Source: Pseudomonadota bacterium
GTDB taxonomy: Bacteria > Pseudomonadota > Alphaproteobacteria > Caulobacterales > Caulobacteraceae
Length of the DNA stretch: 38,281 nucleotides
Direction of reading: 5' to 3'
NCBI GenBank assembly: GCA_963205005.1
Contig: CAUJHW010000176.1
Span: 1 to 38,281 of the forward strand
Both the position numbers and the translations under genes were made by a program. Each line of letters opens with the position of its first letter. The first letter of the stretch is position 1. The notes below the pieces were generated by a model that saw nothing but the letters and a program-made list of their open reading frames with translations, did no database searches and was not told the DNA's origin. Positions 17,619-26,093 of this stretch are shown here, piece by piece.

Positions 17619-18464
17619 TCAGGCCGCAGGCTCAGCCACCGCGTCCGCCATCCACGCCGGGACTTCCACGCGCACGGGTCGCCCGTCCACCGTCAGAGCC
17701 GCCCCGATCGCGCGGTCCAGCCGGACCAGGGCCATGGCGCGGCCCGAGGCGCCCGACAGCACTTCACCCGCCCGCAGATCGCCGGCCAGCACCTCCGACC
17801 CGGGCGCGGGCGACGGGCCGTCGAACACCAGCGGCAGCATACGGCTCTTGATCACGCCCCGCCGTTTCATCCGCGACGTGGTTTCCTGGCCAACAAAGCA
17901 GCCCTTGTGGAAGTCGATGCCGTTCAGGAGGTCGAAGTTGGCCTCGATGGGATAGACCTTCTCGCTGCCCCAGTCGGCGGGGCCGGGCACGCCCAGCCAC
18001 AGCTTCTGCGCCTCGCGGGCGGCTTCATCGGCGGGAACCGCGTCCGTAGGCGGCTCGGCGCCATAGCCGCGCCAGCCCAGGTCCGGCAGCCGGGGGTCGG
18101 CGACCCAGCCCTGGCCTTCGGGCTTCGGCGCGAAGCCGTCGGAAAACAGGACGCTCACCGGCGTGTCGTCCGCCGCCAGTTCCACCTTGGCCCGCAGCCG
18201 GTAGATCATCAGCCGCTGCAGGATCGCATCCCGGCGCGCGGCCTCCACATCCAGCCAGGCGCCCCCCTCCGGGCGTTCCACGACGAACAGGTCGTAGAGA
18301 AGCCGCCCCTGCGGGGTCAGCAGCGCGCCAAACCGCGCCTCGCCCGGCGCCATCGTCTCGACATCCTGGGTGATCAGACCCTGCAGGAAATTCCGCCAGT
18401 CCGGCCCGCCCACGGCGATCAGGGCCCGGCTATTAAGGTGCGCGATTGAGACACTCTGCGACAT
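17619..18464 (-). CDS. ygfZ: YgfZ/GcvT-like folate-binding protein (Fe-S cluster repair)
   Basis: A 281-aa protein of the YgfZ/IBA57 family, which uses folate to help maintain certain [4Fe-4S] enzymes. The family motif KGCFVGQE (187-194) contains the key cysteine. The GcvT-like fold is seen in FLQGLITQDV and LLTPQGRLLYD near the N-terminus. The start ATG 18464 is followed by good homology from SIAHLNSRALI; AGG lies directly before it, so the ribosome site is weak. It is divergent from the glycosyltransferase, 61 bp away. Fe-S enzymes nearby (MutY, Rieske) are possible clients, but that is only inference. Confidence 0.92.
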   Translation of the reverse strand: MSQSVSIAHLNSRALIAVGGPDWRNFLQGLITQDVETMAPGEARFGALLTPQGRLLYDLFVVERPEGGAWLDVEAARRDAILQRLMIYRLRAKVELAADDTPVSVLFSDGFAPKPEGQGWVADPRLPDLGWRGYGAEPPTDAVPADEAAREAQKLWLGVPGPADWGSEKVYPIEANFDLLNGIDFHKGCFVGQETTSRMKRRGVIKSRMLPLVFDGPSPAPGSEVLAGDLRAGEVLSGASGRAMALVRLDRAIGAALTVDGRPVRVEVPAWMADAVAEPAA

Positions 18465-18525
18465 CCTGCCAATCTGGGGCCGCGCGCAGTGGAGCGCCAC
18501 CCTTCGCATGCCTATAGAGACGCCG

Positions 18526-19503
18526 ATGTCCCCCGCCGCCGGCTTTCCCATCCTGTTCATCACCGCCACGCGGATCGGCGATGCGGTGCTGTCATCGGGC
18601 CTGATCAAGCGTCTGCACGACGAAATTCCCGGCGCCCGCTTCACCATCGTGGCGGGGCCGGACGCCGCGCCGCTGTTCGCGCACACCCCGAATCTCGACC
18701 GGGTCATCGTGTTCGAGAAGTCAAAGAGCGGCGGCCACTGGCTCGAACTGTGGCGCAAGGTGCGACACACCCGCTGGGGCCTGATCGTCGACCTGCGCGG
18801 GTCCGGCATCTCGCGCTTCCTCAGCACGAAGCGCCGCGCGATCCACCGCCGGAGCCCCCAGCCGATCCACAAGGTCCTGGAGGCGGCCCGCACCCTGCGG
18901 ATCGAGGACGATCCGGCGCCGCCGCACATCTTCACCAGCCCTGATGTCGAGGCCTATGCCGACGAACTGACGAAAGGCGCGGGCCCGATCCTGGCCATGG
19001 CTCCGGCCGCCAACTGGGTCGGCAAGACCTGGCCGGTAGAGCGGTTCAGTCAGGTGGCCATGACCCTGCTGCACGGCTACGGGCCGCTGGCGGGTGGTCG
19101 ACTGATGGTGCTGGGCGGTCCCGGCGACGACGCGCTGGCGCGGTCGCTGAAGGATTCAGCAGGTCGGCGATTCATCAACCTGGCGGGCAAGGTCGACCTG
19201 CTGACGGCCTTTGCCTGCCTGAAGCGGGCGCGGCTGTTCATCGGCAACGATTCGGGCGCCATGCATCTGGCCGCCGCATCCGGGACGCCGACCATCGGTC
19301 TGTTCGGCCCTTCCGACGAGCGTCTCTATGCGCCCTGGGGCGAGTACACGCGGGTGGTGCGGGGCCCCCGATCCTTCGAACAGATCCAGGCGGTTGACCC
19401 TGGCTTCAGCCAGGCGCTGTGTCACATGATGGACCTGCCGGTGAAGACCGTCGTCGCCGCCGCCAACGAGCTCGTGAAGGCCACGGAAGCCAAGCATGCC
19501 TGA
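18526..19503 (+). CDS. Glycosyltransferase family 9 (heptosyltransferase-like)
   Basis: A 325-aa protein of the ADP-heptose:LPS heptosyltransferase type. The N-terminal PILFITATRIGDAVLSSGLI is the usual acceptor-domain start, and the donor site GNDSGAMHLAAASGTPTIGLFGPSD is characteristic of GT9. It probably adds a sugar to lipopolysaccharide core or a related surface glycan at the inner membrane. ATG 18526 is preferred over 18508 because homology begins there. Its end overlaps the next gene by eight bases, so the two are likely co-translated. The exact acceptor is unknown. Confidence 0.85.
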   Translation: MSPAAGFPILFITATRIGDAVLSSGLIKRLHDEIPGARFTIVAGPDAAPLFAHTPNLDRVIVFEKSKSGGHWLELWRKVRHTRWGLIVDLRGSGISRFLSTKRRAIHRRSPQPIHKVLEAARTLRIEDDPAPPHIFTSPDVEAYADELTKGAGPILAMAPAANWVGKTWPVERFSQVAMTLLHGYGPLAGGRLMVLGGPGDDALARSLKDSAGRRFINLAGKVDLLTAFACLKRARLFIGNDSGAMHLAAASGTPTIGLFGPSDERLYAPWGEYTRVVRGPRSFEQIQAVDPGFSQALCHMMDLPVKTVVAAANELVKATEAKHA

Positions 19504-20830
19504 AACCTATGACCTGATCGTCCGTGGCGGCGAGGTGGTGAACCACGCCGGGCGTGGCTTCGCCGATGTGGGCGTGCGCGACGGCAAAATCGCCGCGGTG
19601 GGGGACCTGGGCCAGGCTTCCGCCGGCGAGGTCTTCGACGCCACGGGCCTGACCGTCATGCCCGGCGTGATCGACACCCAGGTCCACTTCCGCGAGCCCG
19701 GGCTGGAGTGGAAGGAAGACCTGGAGACCGGGTCGCAGTGCGCAGTTCTCGGAGGCGTTGTCGCCGTCTTTGAGATGCCGAACACAGAGCCCACCACAAC
19801 CGACCCGGATGCGCTGGCCGACAAGCTGAAGCGCGCCAACCACCGCATGCACTGCGACCACGCCTTCTACGTCGGCGGCACACATGAGAACGCGGCCTTC
19901 CTGGGCGAGCTGGAGCGCCTGCCGGGCTGCTGCGGGATCAAGGTGTTCATGGGCGCCTCGACCGGCACCCTGCTGGTGCAGGACGACGAAGGCATCGAGC
20001 AGGTGCTGCGCCACATCAACCGCCGCGCCGCCTTCCACTCGGAGGACGAGTACCGCCTGGCCGAGCGCCGGCCGCTGGCCCGCACCGGCGACTGGACCAG
20101 CCACCCGGAGGTCCGCGACGCTCAGTCGGCGATCCAGTCCACCCACCGGCTGGTGCGGCTGGCCAAGGAGTTGGGCAAGCGCATCCACGTCCTGCACGTG
20201 ACCACCAGGGAAGAGATCGAGTATCTCGCCGCCCACAAGGACGTGGCCTCGGTCGAGCTGACGCCGCAGCACCTGACCCTGGCGGGCCCGGAGGCCTATG
20301 AGCGCCTCAAGGCCTTCGCCCAGATGAACCCCCCGATCCGCGACGCCTACCACCGCGCGGGGCTCTGGGCGGGAGTCGCCAACGGCGTCGCCGACGTGCT
20401 GGGCTCCGACCACGCCCCGCACACCCGCGAGGAAAAGGCCCGGCCCTATCCGGCCTCGCCGTCGGGCATGCCAGGCGTGCAGACCCTGCTGCCGATCATG
20501 CTGACGCATGTCGCCGACGGGAAGCTCAGCCTGGAGCGGCTGGTGGATCTGACCAGCCATGGCGCGCACCGGGTGTTCGGCCTGGCCGACAAGGGCCGGC
20601 TGGCCGTGGGCTACGACGCCGACCTGACCATCGTCGACCTCAAGGCCCGGCGGACCATCACCCACGACCAGATGGCGACCCGCTCCGGCTGGACCCCGTT
20701 CGACGGCTTCGAGGCCAGGGGCTGGCCGATGGCCACCATCATCCGCGGCCGCGTGGTGATGCGCGACGACGAGATCGTGGCGAAGGGAACCGGCGAGCCG
20801 GTGAGGTTCCTGGAGACTCTGGCCAGCTGA
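19496..20830 (+). CDS. Dihydroorotase-like amidohydrolase with QxH motif
   Basis: A 444-aa cyclic amidohydrolase of the class I dihydroorotase type (pyrimidine synthesis, carbamoyl-aspartate to dihydroorotate). The usual DxHxH metal motif reads DTQVHFREPG, with Gln62 in place of the first histidine and His64 kept. Other sites are present: GIKVFMGASTG, AFHSEDE, HVLHVTT and the catalytic Asp in GSDHAPHT. I recall the same QVHFREPG form in other alphaproteobacterial dihydroorotases, so it may be a natural subgroup and not decay. Activity is therefore plausible but not certain; it could be a non-catalytic partner or act on another cyclic amide. It overlaps the GT9 gene by eight bases. Confidence 0.8.
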   Translation: MPETYDLIVRGGEVVNHAGRGFADVGVRDGKIAAVGDLGQASAGEVFDATGLTVMPGVIDTQVHFREPGLEWKEDLETGSQCAVLGGVVAVFEMPNTEPTTTDPDALADKLKRANHRMHCDHAFYVGGTHENAAFLGELERLPGCCGIKVFMGASTGTLLVQDDEGIEQVLRHINRRAAFHSEDEYRLAERRPLARTGDWTSHPEVRDAQSAIQSTHRLVRLAKELGKRIHVLHVTTREEIEYLAAHKDVASVELTPQHLTLAGPEAYERLKAFAQMNPPIRDAYHRAGLWAGVANGVADVLGSDHAPHTREEKARPYPASPSGMPGVQTLLPIMLTHVADGKLSLERLVDLTSHGAHRVFGLADKGRLAVGYDADLTIVDLKARRTITHDQMATRSGWTPFDGFEARGWPMATIIRGRVVMRDDEIVAKGTGEPVRFLETLAS

Positions 20831-20872
20831 CAGCCTCTCGACGGACGGCGCGCCAGCGACTAACCGGAATGG

Positions 20873-22648
20873 ATGGACGCTGAGCTTCACACCTCGACCG
20901 CCCCGTTCCGGGACCCCCGCTATGCGCCGCGCCGGCTGGACGTGGTGGAGCGGGCGGGCGGCGAGTTCCTGCTGAGCAATCCGACCCCGTTCTCGACCGA
21001 GCACCAGACGACCACTGTCTCCCTGGCTCACTGGGCCGCAGCCGCGCCGGACCGCCTCTGGCTTGCCGAGCGCTCGGGCGACGGCTGGCGCAGGCTGACG
21101 TTCGCCGAGGCCTGGGACCGCATCCGGGCCCTGGCCGCCGGGTTGCGGCAGCTGGGGGTCGTCGGAGAGCGCCCGCTGCTCATCCTTGCGCGGAACAACA
21201 TCGACCACGCGCTGATTTCCTACGCGGCCATGAGCCAGGGCATGCCGGTCGCCCCGGTGTCGCCGCAGTACGGCCTGGCCGGCGCCAACCTGGCCCGGCT
21301 GACCCACGCCTGCCAGGTGCTGAACCCGGCGGCGGTCTACTGCGAGGATGCGGCCCTGTTCGCCGATGGACTGTCGGCCGAGATCCTGGGCGGTCTGCCG
21401 GTGATCGCCGGGGTGAACCCCCGGCCGGGCGACGTTTCGCTGGACCAGCTGTACCGCGCCGGCTCCGCCGAACCGACCGCGACGCCGGAGCAGCACGCCA
21501 AGTACCTGTTGACCTCGGGCTCGACGGGCCTGCCCAAGGCGGTGATCTGCACCCACCTGGGCATGAGCACCAACGCCGCCCAGATCGACGCCTGTTTCAA
21601 CGATCCCGATCCGCCGGTGATGGTGCACTCGGCGCCCTGGAGCCACAGCCTGGGCGGCAACGCGATCCTGCATATGGCCGCGCGGCGGGGCGGAACGGTC
21701 TACATAGACGCGGGCCAGCCGACGGCGGCGCGGTTCGGCGAGACGATCCGGAACCTCAAGGAGATCTCGCCGACCTACCAGAACATGGTGCCGGCCGCCT
21801 GGATGCTGTTCGCCGAGGCGCTGGAGAGCGACGACCAGCTGGCCCGCACCTTCTTCGAACGGGTGCGGCTGCTGCAGTACGGCGGCGCGGCGCTGGGACA
21901 GGCGACGGCGGACCGGATACAGGCGGTGGCGGTGCGGACGGTGGGCGAGCGGATCAGCTTCGGCTCGGGCTATGGCGCCACCGAGACCGGCCCGACCGCC
22001 TGCAACGTCCACTGGACCAACGCCCGCATGGGCATGATCGGCCTGCCGCTGCCGGGCGTGGCAGTGCGGCTGGTGCCGGAAGCGGGCAAGCTGGAATTTC
22101 GGGTCAAGGGCCCGCAGGTGTCACCCGGCTACCTGGGTCGCCCGGAGCTGTCGGCGGCGTCCTTCGATGACGAAGGCTTCTACCGGGTGGGCGACGCGGC
22201 AAGGTTTGTCGAGCCGGGCAACCCGATGGCCGGCATGGTCTTCGACGGCCGTATTTCCGAGAACTTCAAACTGGTGTCGGGCACCTTTGTCTCGGTAGGC
22301 GAACTGCGCCTGGGCGCCATCGGGGCCATCGGCGACGCGGTCACGGACGCGGTGGTCTGCGGCGAGGGCGAGGAGGCGGTCGGCCTGCTGCTCTATCCCA
22401 ACCCGACGATGGACCGCGACGCCATCGCGACCGCCGTCCGGGCGGGCCTGACTGACCACAATGCCCGCGCCAAGGGCTCCGGCGGCCGCATCGCCCGCGC
22501 GCTGGTGCTGCCCGACGCCCCGGACGCCAACGCCGGTGAGATCACAGACAAGGGCTATATCGCCCAGGGCATCGCCCGAACCCGCCGCGCGGACGCCGTG
22601 AAACGGCTCTTCGCTGACCCCGCCCCTGAAGACGTGATGGTGTTCTGA
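20873..22648 (+). CDS. Aryl/feruloyl-CoA synthetase-like AMP-forming ligase
   Basis: A 591-aa member of the ANL superfamily, which activates a carboxylic acid with ATP and joins it to CoA. The phosphate loop is TSGSTGLPK (214-222), the adenylate motif is YGATETGP (367-374), and the probable catalytic lysine is in GEITDKGYI near the C-terminus. The overall pattern (SNPTPFSTEHQTTTVSLAHW region, ACNVHW after the adenylate motif) resembles feruloyl-CoA synthases, so an aromatic acid substrate is likely. No enoyl-CoA hydratase/lyase gene for vanillin formation is adjacent. Its stop overlaps the ATG of the TPP enzyme (TGATG). Confidence 0.8.
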   Translation: MDAELHTSTAPFRDPRYAPRRLDVVERAGGEFLLSNPTPFSTEHQTTTVSLAHWAAAAPDRLWLAERSGDGWRRLTFAEAWDRIRALAAGLRQLGVVGERPLLILARNNIDHALISYAAMSQGMPVAPVSPQYGLAGANLARLTHACQVLNPAAVYCEDAALFADGLSAEILGGLPVIAGVNPRPGDVSLDQLYRAGSAEPTATPEQHAKYLLTSGSTGLPKAVICTHLGMSTNAAQIDACFNDPDPPVMVHSAPWSHSLGGNAILHMAARRGGTVYIDAGQPTAARFGETIRNLKEISPTYQNMVPAAWMLFAEALESDDQLARTFFERVRLLQYGGAALGQATADRIQAVAVRTVGERISFGSGYGATETGPTACNVHWTNARMGMIGLPLPGVAVRLVPEAGKLEFRVKGPQVSPGYLGRPELSAASFDDEGFYRVGDAARFVEPGNPMAGMVFDGRISENFKLVSGTFVSVGELRLGAIGAIGDAVTDAVVCGEGEEAVGLLLYPNPTMDRDAIATAVRAGLTDHNARAKGSGGRIARALVLPDAPDANAGEITDKGYIAQGIARTRRADAVKRLFADPAPEDVMVF

Positions 22649-24189
22649 TGAACGGCGCCGATGCCCTGATCGCCACCCTGGTGGCCAACGAAGTCACCGC
22701 CTGCTTCGCCAACCCCGGCACCAGCGAGATGCAGTTCGTGGCGGCCCTGGACGGCGTCCCGGCCATGCGTCCAGTGCTCTGCCAGTTCGAGGGCGTGGCG
22801 ACCGGCGCGGCGGACGGTTACGGCCGCATCGCCGACCGGCCGGCGTGCACCCTGCTGCACCTGGGCCCGGGCTACGGCAACGGCGTGGCCAACCTGCACA
22901 ACGCGCGCCGCGCCTACACCCCGATCGTCAACGTGATCGGCGACCACGCCACCTATCACCGCCAGTACGACGCCCCGCTGAACTCCGACATCGCCACCCT
23001 GGTGAAGCCCAACTCGATCTGGGCGAAGTCGGCCGACACGCCGGAGTCCGTCGCCAGCCTGACGGCCGAGGCCGTTGCGGCCAGCTATGGCCCGCCCGGC
23101 GGCCCGGTCAGCCTGATCCTGCCCGCGGACTCGGCCTGGCTGCCGGCCAGTGGCGATCCGGTAATGGCCCAGATGCCGGTCCGGCCCGCGCCTTCGGGCC
23201 CGGCCGTGGAAGCGGCCGCCCGTGCGCTCAAGGCGGCGAAGAAGCCGGTCGTCCTGCTGGGCGGCCAGGCCTGCCGAGCCGAAGCCATCAAGGAGGCCGC
23301 TCGCCTCCAGGCCGCAGGGATCACGGTCTACACCGATACCTTCATCGCCCGCACGCCGCGCGGCGCCGGCGCCTTCGCGCCGAAGCGCATGCAGTATTTC
23401 GGCGAGGCGGCCCTGGCAGAGCTCGAGGGCGTCGACCTGATGGTCTTCGTCGGCACGACCATGCCGGTGGCCTTCTTCGCCTATCCTGACCGCCCGAGCG
23501 TGCTTGTGCCCGAGGGCTGCCAGACGCTCACCCTGGCGGCGCGCAATGAGGATTCGGTGGCTGGCCTCGCCGCCCTGGCCGACGCGCTCGGCGGACCGAA
23601 GGAAGGCCCGAAGCAGTCCCTGAAGCTGCCCGACGCGGCGCCCAGCGGCGCGCTGAACGCCTACACGATCGGAGCCTCCATCGCCCGGCACATGCCCGAG
23701 GGCGCCATCGTCTGCGACGACTCGGTGACCTCCGGCGCCGGCGTGGCGGCGGCGGCGGCGACGGCGCGGGCGCACGAGGTGCTGGCCCTGACCGGCGGGG
23801 CGATCGGCATCGGCCTGCCGCTGGCCATCGGCGCGGCTGTGGCGGCGCCCGACCGCAAGGTGCTCAGCCTGAACGGCGACGGCTCGGCGATGTACACGAT
23901 CCAGGCGCTCTGGACCCTTGCGCGGGAAAACCTCGACGTGACCGTCGTGGTGTTCGCCAACTACACCTACCGCATCCTCAACATCGAGATGCAGCGCACC
24001 GGCGCGGGCGAGGCGGGCCCCTCGGCCCGCAAGCTGCTGGACCTGGGCGACCCCAACATCGACTTCGTGTCGGTGGCCAGGGGCCTCGGTCTCCCGGCGG
24101 TGAGCTGCTCGACCGCCGAGGACTTCGAGAAGGCCTTCGCCGGCGCCATGGCCCAGCGCGGCCCGATGTTCATCGAAGCCAGGATCTAG
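22648..24189 (+). CDS. Thiamine pyrophosphate enzyme, acetolactate synthase/benzoylformate decarboxylase-like
   Basis: A 513-aa TPP-dependent enzyme. The activating glutamate is Glu48 in QFEGVATGAADGYGR, and the TPP/Mg2+ motif runs from GDG (410-412) to the asparagine in FANYTYRIL (about 438). Two histidines (100 and 104) lie in GDHATYHRQYD. The domain order is PYR, central, PP. Relatives are often called acetolactate synthase large subunit, but no small regulatory subunit is present and the N-terminus NPGTSEMQFVAAL resembles benzoylformate decarboxylase. The reaction is thus unknown: decarboxylation or carboligation of a 2-oxo acid or acyl-CoA. It is translationally coupled to the CoA ligase. 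Confidence 0.82.
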   Translation: MNGADALIATLVANEVTACFANPGTSEMQFVAALDGVPAMRPVLCQFEGVATGAADGYGRIADRPACTLLHLGPGYGNGVANLHNARRAYTPIVNVIGDHATYHRQYDAPLNSDIATLVKPNSIWAKSADTPESVASLTAEAVAASYGPPGGPVSLILPADSAWLPASGDPVMAQMPVRPAPSGPAVEAAARALKAAKKPVVLLGGQACRAEAIKEAARLQAAGITVYTDTFIARTPRGAGAFAPKRMQYFGEAALAELEGVDLMVFVGTTMPVAFFAYPDRPSVLVPEGCQTLTLAARNEDSVAGLAALADALGGPKEGPKQSLKLPDAAPSGALNAYTIGASIARHMPEGAIVCDDSVTSGAGVAAAAATARAHEVLALTGGAIGIGLPLAIGAAVAAPDRKVLSLNGDGSAMYTIQALWTLARENLDVTVVVFANYTYRILNIEMQRTGAGEAGPSARKLLDLGDPNIDFVSVARGLGLPAVSCSTAEDFEKAFAGAMAQRGPMFIEARI

Positions 24190-24208
24190 GGCGGGCTAAA
24201 GCCCGCCC
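24189..24208. terminator. Hairpin between convergent genes
   Basis: GGGCGGGC (24189-24196) and GCCCGCCC (24201-24208) form a perfect 8-bp stem with a TAAA loop. It starts on the last base of the TPP-enzyme stop codon and ends 14 bases from the stop of the facing DUF1330 gene. No T-run follows on either strand, so it may work as a bidirectional pause or mRNA end rather than a classic terminator. Confidence 0.65.
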
Positions 24209-24222
24209 CGTCCTGCAGGTAT

Positions 24223-24510
24223 CTAGAGGCCCTCGGCCAGGATCACCCGGTAGTCGGCGCCCTTGAGCCGGTGCTGCTTGGCGTCCTGGTAGGCCGGGCT
24301 GTCGTACCAGGCCCTGGCCGCGGCCTTGTCCTCGAACTGCAAGAGCACGACGCCCTCGGCGTCCTCGCCTTCCAGCACTTCCAGCGGGCCATAGAAGGCC
24401 AGCGGCGTGATCTTGTGGTCGCCCCGCGCGCCGCCGGCCTTCTGGCCGTAGGTCTTGAGTTCCTCGGGGTCGATGGTCTTGTTCTTGATGAAGATGACGT
24501 AGGCGGGCAT
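24223..24510 (-). CDS. DUF1330 family protein
   Basis: A 95-aa protein with the dimeric alpha-beta barrel pattern of DUF1330: MPAYVIFIKNKTIDPEELKTY at the start, then LEVLEGEDAEGVVLLQFEDKAAARAWYDSPAYQ, and RVILAEGL at the end. It is a small cytoplasmic protein of unknown function; related folds include monooxygenases and stress proteins. ATG 24510 has GGAG six bases upstream. The open frame reaches further to 24711, but that part covers a terminator and is not coding. It appears to be a single-gene unit. Confidence 0.82.
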   Translation of the reverse strand: MPAYVIFIKNKTIDPEELKTYGQKAGGARGDHKITPLAFYGPLEVLEGEDAEGVVLLQFEDKAAARAWYDSPAYQDAKQHRLKGADYRVILAEGL

Positions 24511-24564
24511 CGCATTCTCCGTTTGCCCGCCCAGATTCCCGACCTGCCGCAGCGTCGCGCAAGC

Positions 24565-24593
24565 AAAAGGCCCGCGGATCGCTCCGCGGGCCT
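24565..24593 (-). terminator. Rho-independent terminator of the cysteine-repeat protein gene
   Basis: AGGCCCGCGGA (24568-24578) pairs perfectly with TCCGCGGGCCT (24583-24593) around a TCGC loop. On the minus strand the 11-bp stem is followed by TTTTG (24564-24568). It lies 24 bases after the stop codon of the minus-strand gene at 24617 and isolates it from the DUF1330 gene. Confidence 0.88.
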
Positions 24594-24616
24594 CGCCGTT
24601 CGGACGTGAACCGAAC

Positions 24617-25942
24617 TCAGGTGTTGCCGGGCAGCTTGCAGTTGCCGGCGAAGGCGCAGCCGAGGGCCTTGATGGCGGTGACCGCCGGGGCGCTCTGGTA
24701 CTCGATGACATAGCCCTTCAGCTTGTCGGCGCAGGCGACTTCGACATAGGTCGTGCCGGCTTCCGTCTTGCCGATGACGCGGCTGTTCGAGACCTCGCAG
24801 GAGTTGAAGTTGAACTTCTTCAGGTCGGCCGTGAGCGGGGCCAGGCTGGCGTCCTTGCTCAGCGAGCACTTGAAGCCGGCCACCGGTGCGCGAGCGCAGT
24901 CGACAACCTGGCTGCCCTTGCCGCCGGCCTTGAAGATGCCGATGGCGCCGACGCCGTCCTTGCAGACCAGTTCCACGTCCTCTTCGCCCGACTTGGGCGG
25001 GAACAGGGCGTAGCGTTCCACTTCGCAGTTCGAACCGGCCGCCTTGGCCAGCTTGGTGTAGAGGGCCGCCTGCTCGGTCAGGGCCGCGCGGGCGTCGGTC
25101 AGCTCGCAGCCGCCCAGGATCTGGGTGGCCTTGGCGCACTCATAGGTCTCGGCCAGGGCGCCGGCGGCGCTGGCCTTGTAGATGTAGCCCTTACCGTCCT
25201 GGCAGGACGCCTCGTAGAAGGTGGAGCTGTCCTTGGACACGCCGACAAAGCGACGGTCCTTGACCACGCAGCCGTTGTTGGCGGCGGACACGTACTTGTC
25301 GACGACCAGCAGGCGGGAGGCCTTGTCGCCGATCGCGCATTTGATGTTGGTGTCGGCGTCGTCATACATCAGGCAGTTCTGCGACTGCGCGGGCTTGCTG
25401 GTGTCGAACGGGACGCTGGCCAGCACGATGTAACCGGCGCCGCCCTGACAGGCGACCTCGACATAGGTGTTGCTCTTGGTCTGGCCGATGCCGCGGGCCT
25501 GTTCAGGCAGGCAGTCGACGCCGCCGGCCTTCATCATCGGCTGCAGCAGAGCCTTGGGATTGTCGTTGCTCGGCAGCAGGCAGGGCGCCGACGGCGGCTG
25601 ACCGGGGGCCGGGGGCGTATTCGCCTCGATGCAGCTGAACGCCGTGGGCGTGCCGCCCGCCGGGTTCTGCAGCACATAGCCCATGGCGCCCGGGCCGCAG
25701 GCGACTTCGAAGTACGAGGTCTTGGTCTTCTTGTCCTCGCCGATCAGGCGGGCGTCGGCCACCTGACAGGGGACGCCGACGGCCTGCACGACCGCGGGGG
25801 CCTGGGCCATGCCGGCCTTGCGGGCCGCTTCAGAAACCGCGGGCGGAGCCTTCTTGCCCTGCGAGATGGCCGAAGCCGGCACCATAAACGCGGCCATAAG
25901 CGCCAGCGCCAGCCCGATTGCTCTAGGCGTCTTCACCGTCAT
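24617..25942 (-). CDS. Secreted protein of five four-cysteine repeats, function unknown
   Basis: A 441-aa exported protein that I do not recognise. The signal peptide is MTVKTPRAIGLALALMAAFM followed by a VPASA cleavage site at about 25. The mature part holds exactly 20 cysteines in five sets of four: 59/82/104/121, 144/165/190/202, 225/247/269/279, 306/327/349/359 and 382/404/429/435. In each repeat the first two are 21-23 residues apart, and the second is usually followed by a GY element and preceded by aromatic-Val/Glu (YFEVAC, YVEVAC, FYEASC, DVELVC, YVEVAC). Two disulfides per repeat are likely. The start is ATG 25942 with GGAG three bases before AATG; the frame extends to 25987 without support. 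It has its own promoter candidate and terminator. The neighbouring periplasmic DsbA genes are 15 kb away. Confidence 0.82.
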   Translation of the reverse strand: MTVKTPRAIGLALALMAAFMVPASAISQGKKAPPAVSEAARKAGMAQAPAVVQAVGVPCQVADARLIGEDKKTKTSYFEVACGPGAMGYVLQNPAGGTPTAFSCIEANTPPAPGQPPSAPCLLPSNDNPKALLQPMMKAGGVDCLPEQARGIGQTKSNTYVEVACQGGAGYIVLASVPFDTSKPAQSQNCLMYDDADTNIKCAIGDKASRLLVVDKYVSAANNGCVVKDRRFVGVSKDSSTFYEASCQDGKGYIYKASAAGALAETYECAKATQILGGCELTDARAALTEQAALYTKLAKAAGSNCEVERYALFPPKSGEEDVELVCKDGVGAIGIFKAGGKGSQVVDCARAPVAGFKCSLSKDASLAPLTADLKKFNFNSCEVSNSRVIGKTEAGTTYVEVACADKLKGYVIEYQSAPAVTAIKALGCAFAGNCKLPGNT

Positions 25943-25983
25943 TCTCTCCTGGGTCGTGACCTTGGGGTCGTGATTTTGCGGGC

Positions 25984-26013
25984 ACATAAGCGCCGTGACG
26001 TCCCGCGGGTCAA
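25984..26013 (-). promoter_or_regulatory. Putative promoter of the cysteine-repeat protein gene
   Basis: On the minus strand TTGACC (26008-26013) is followed after 18 bases by TTATGT (25984-25989), giving a start about 35 bases before the ATG at 25942. The rest of 26014-26093 holds a 12-bp palindrome GCCGCATGCGGC (26053-26064) and a GAATC site (26088-26092). Confidence 0.45.
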
Positions 26014-26093
26014 GCTGCCCCGAGATGCGGGCTGAAGTGTGGCGATGTTACAGCCGCATGCGGCGCTTTCGGCGTCATCCCACACCGGAATCG

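Noticed and set aside
18465-18935. N-terminal extension of YgfZ
   Set aside because: It lies antisense to the GT9 gene and contains no homology; the YgfZ fold starts just after ATG 18464.
19406-22012. A minus-strand open frame of 868 codons
   Set aside because: It runs antisense to the dihydroorotase-like and CoA-ligase genes, has Arg/Gly/His-rich composition typical of a GC-rich shadow frame, and shows no domain.
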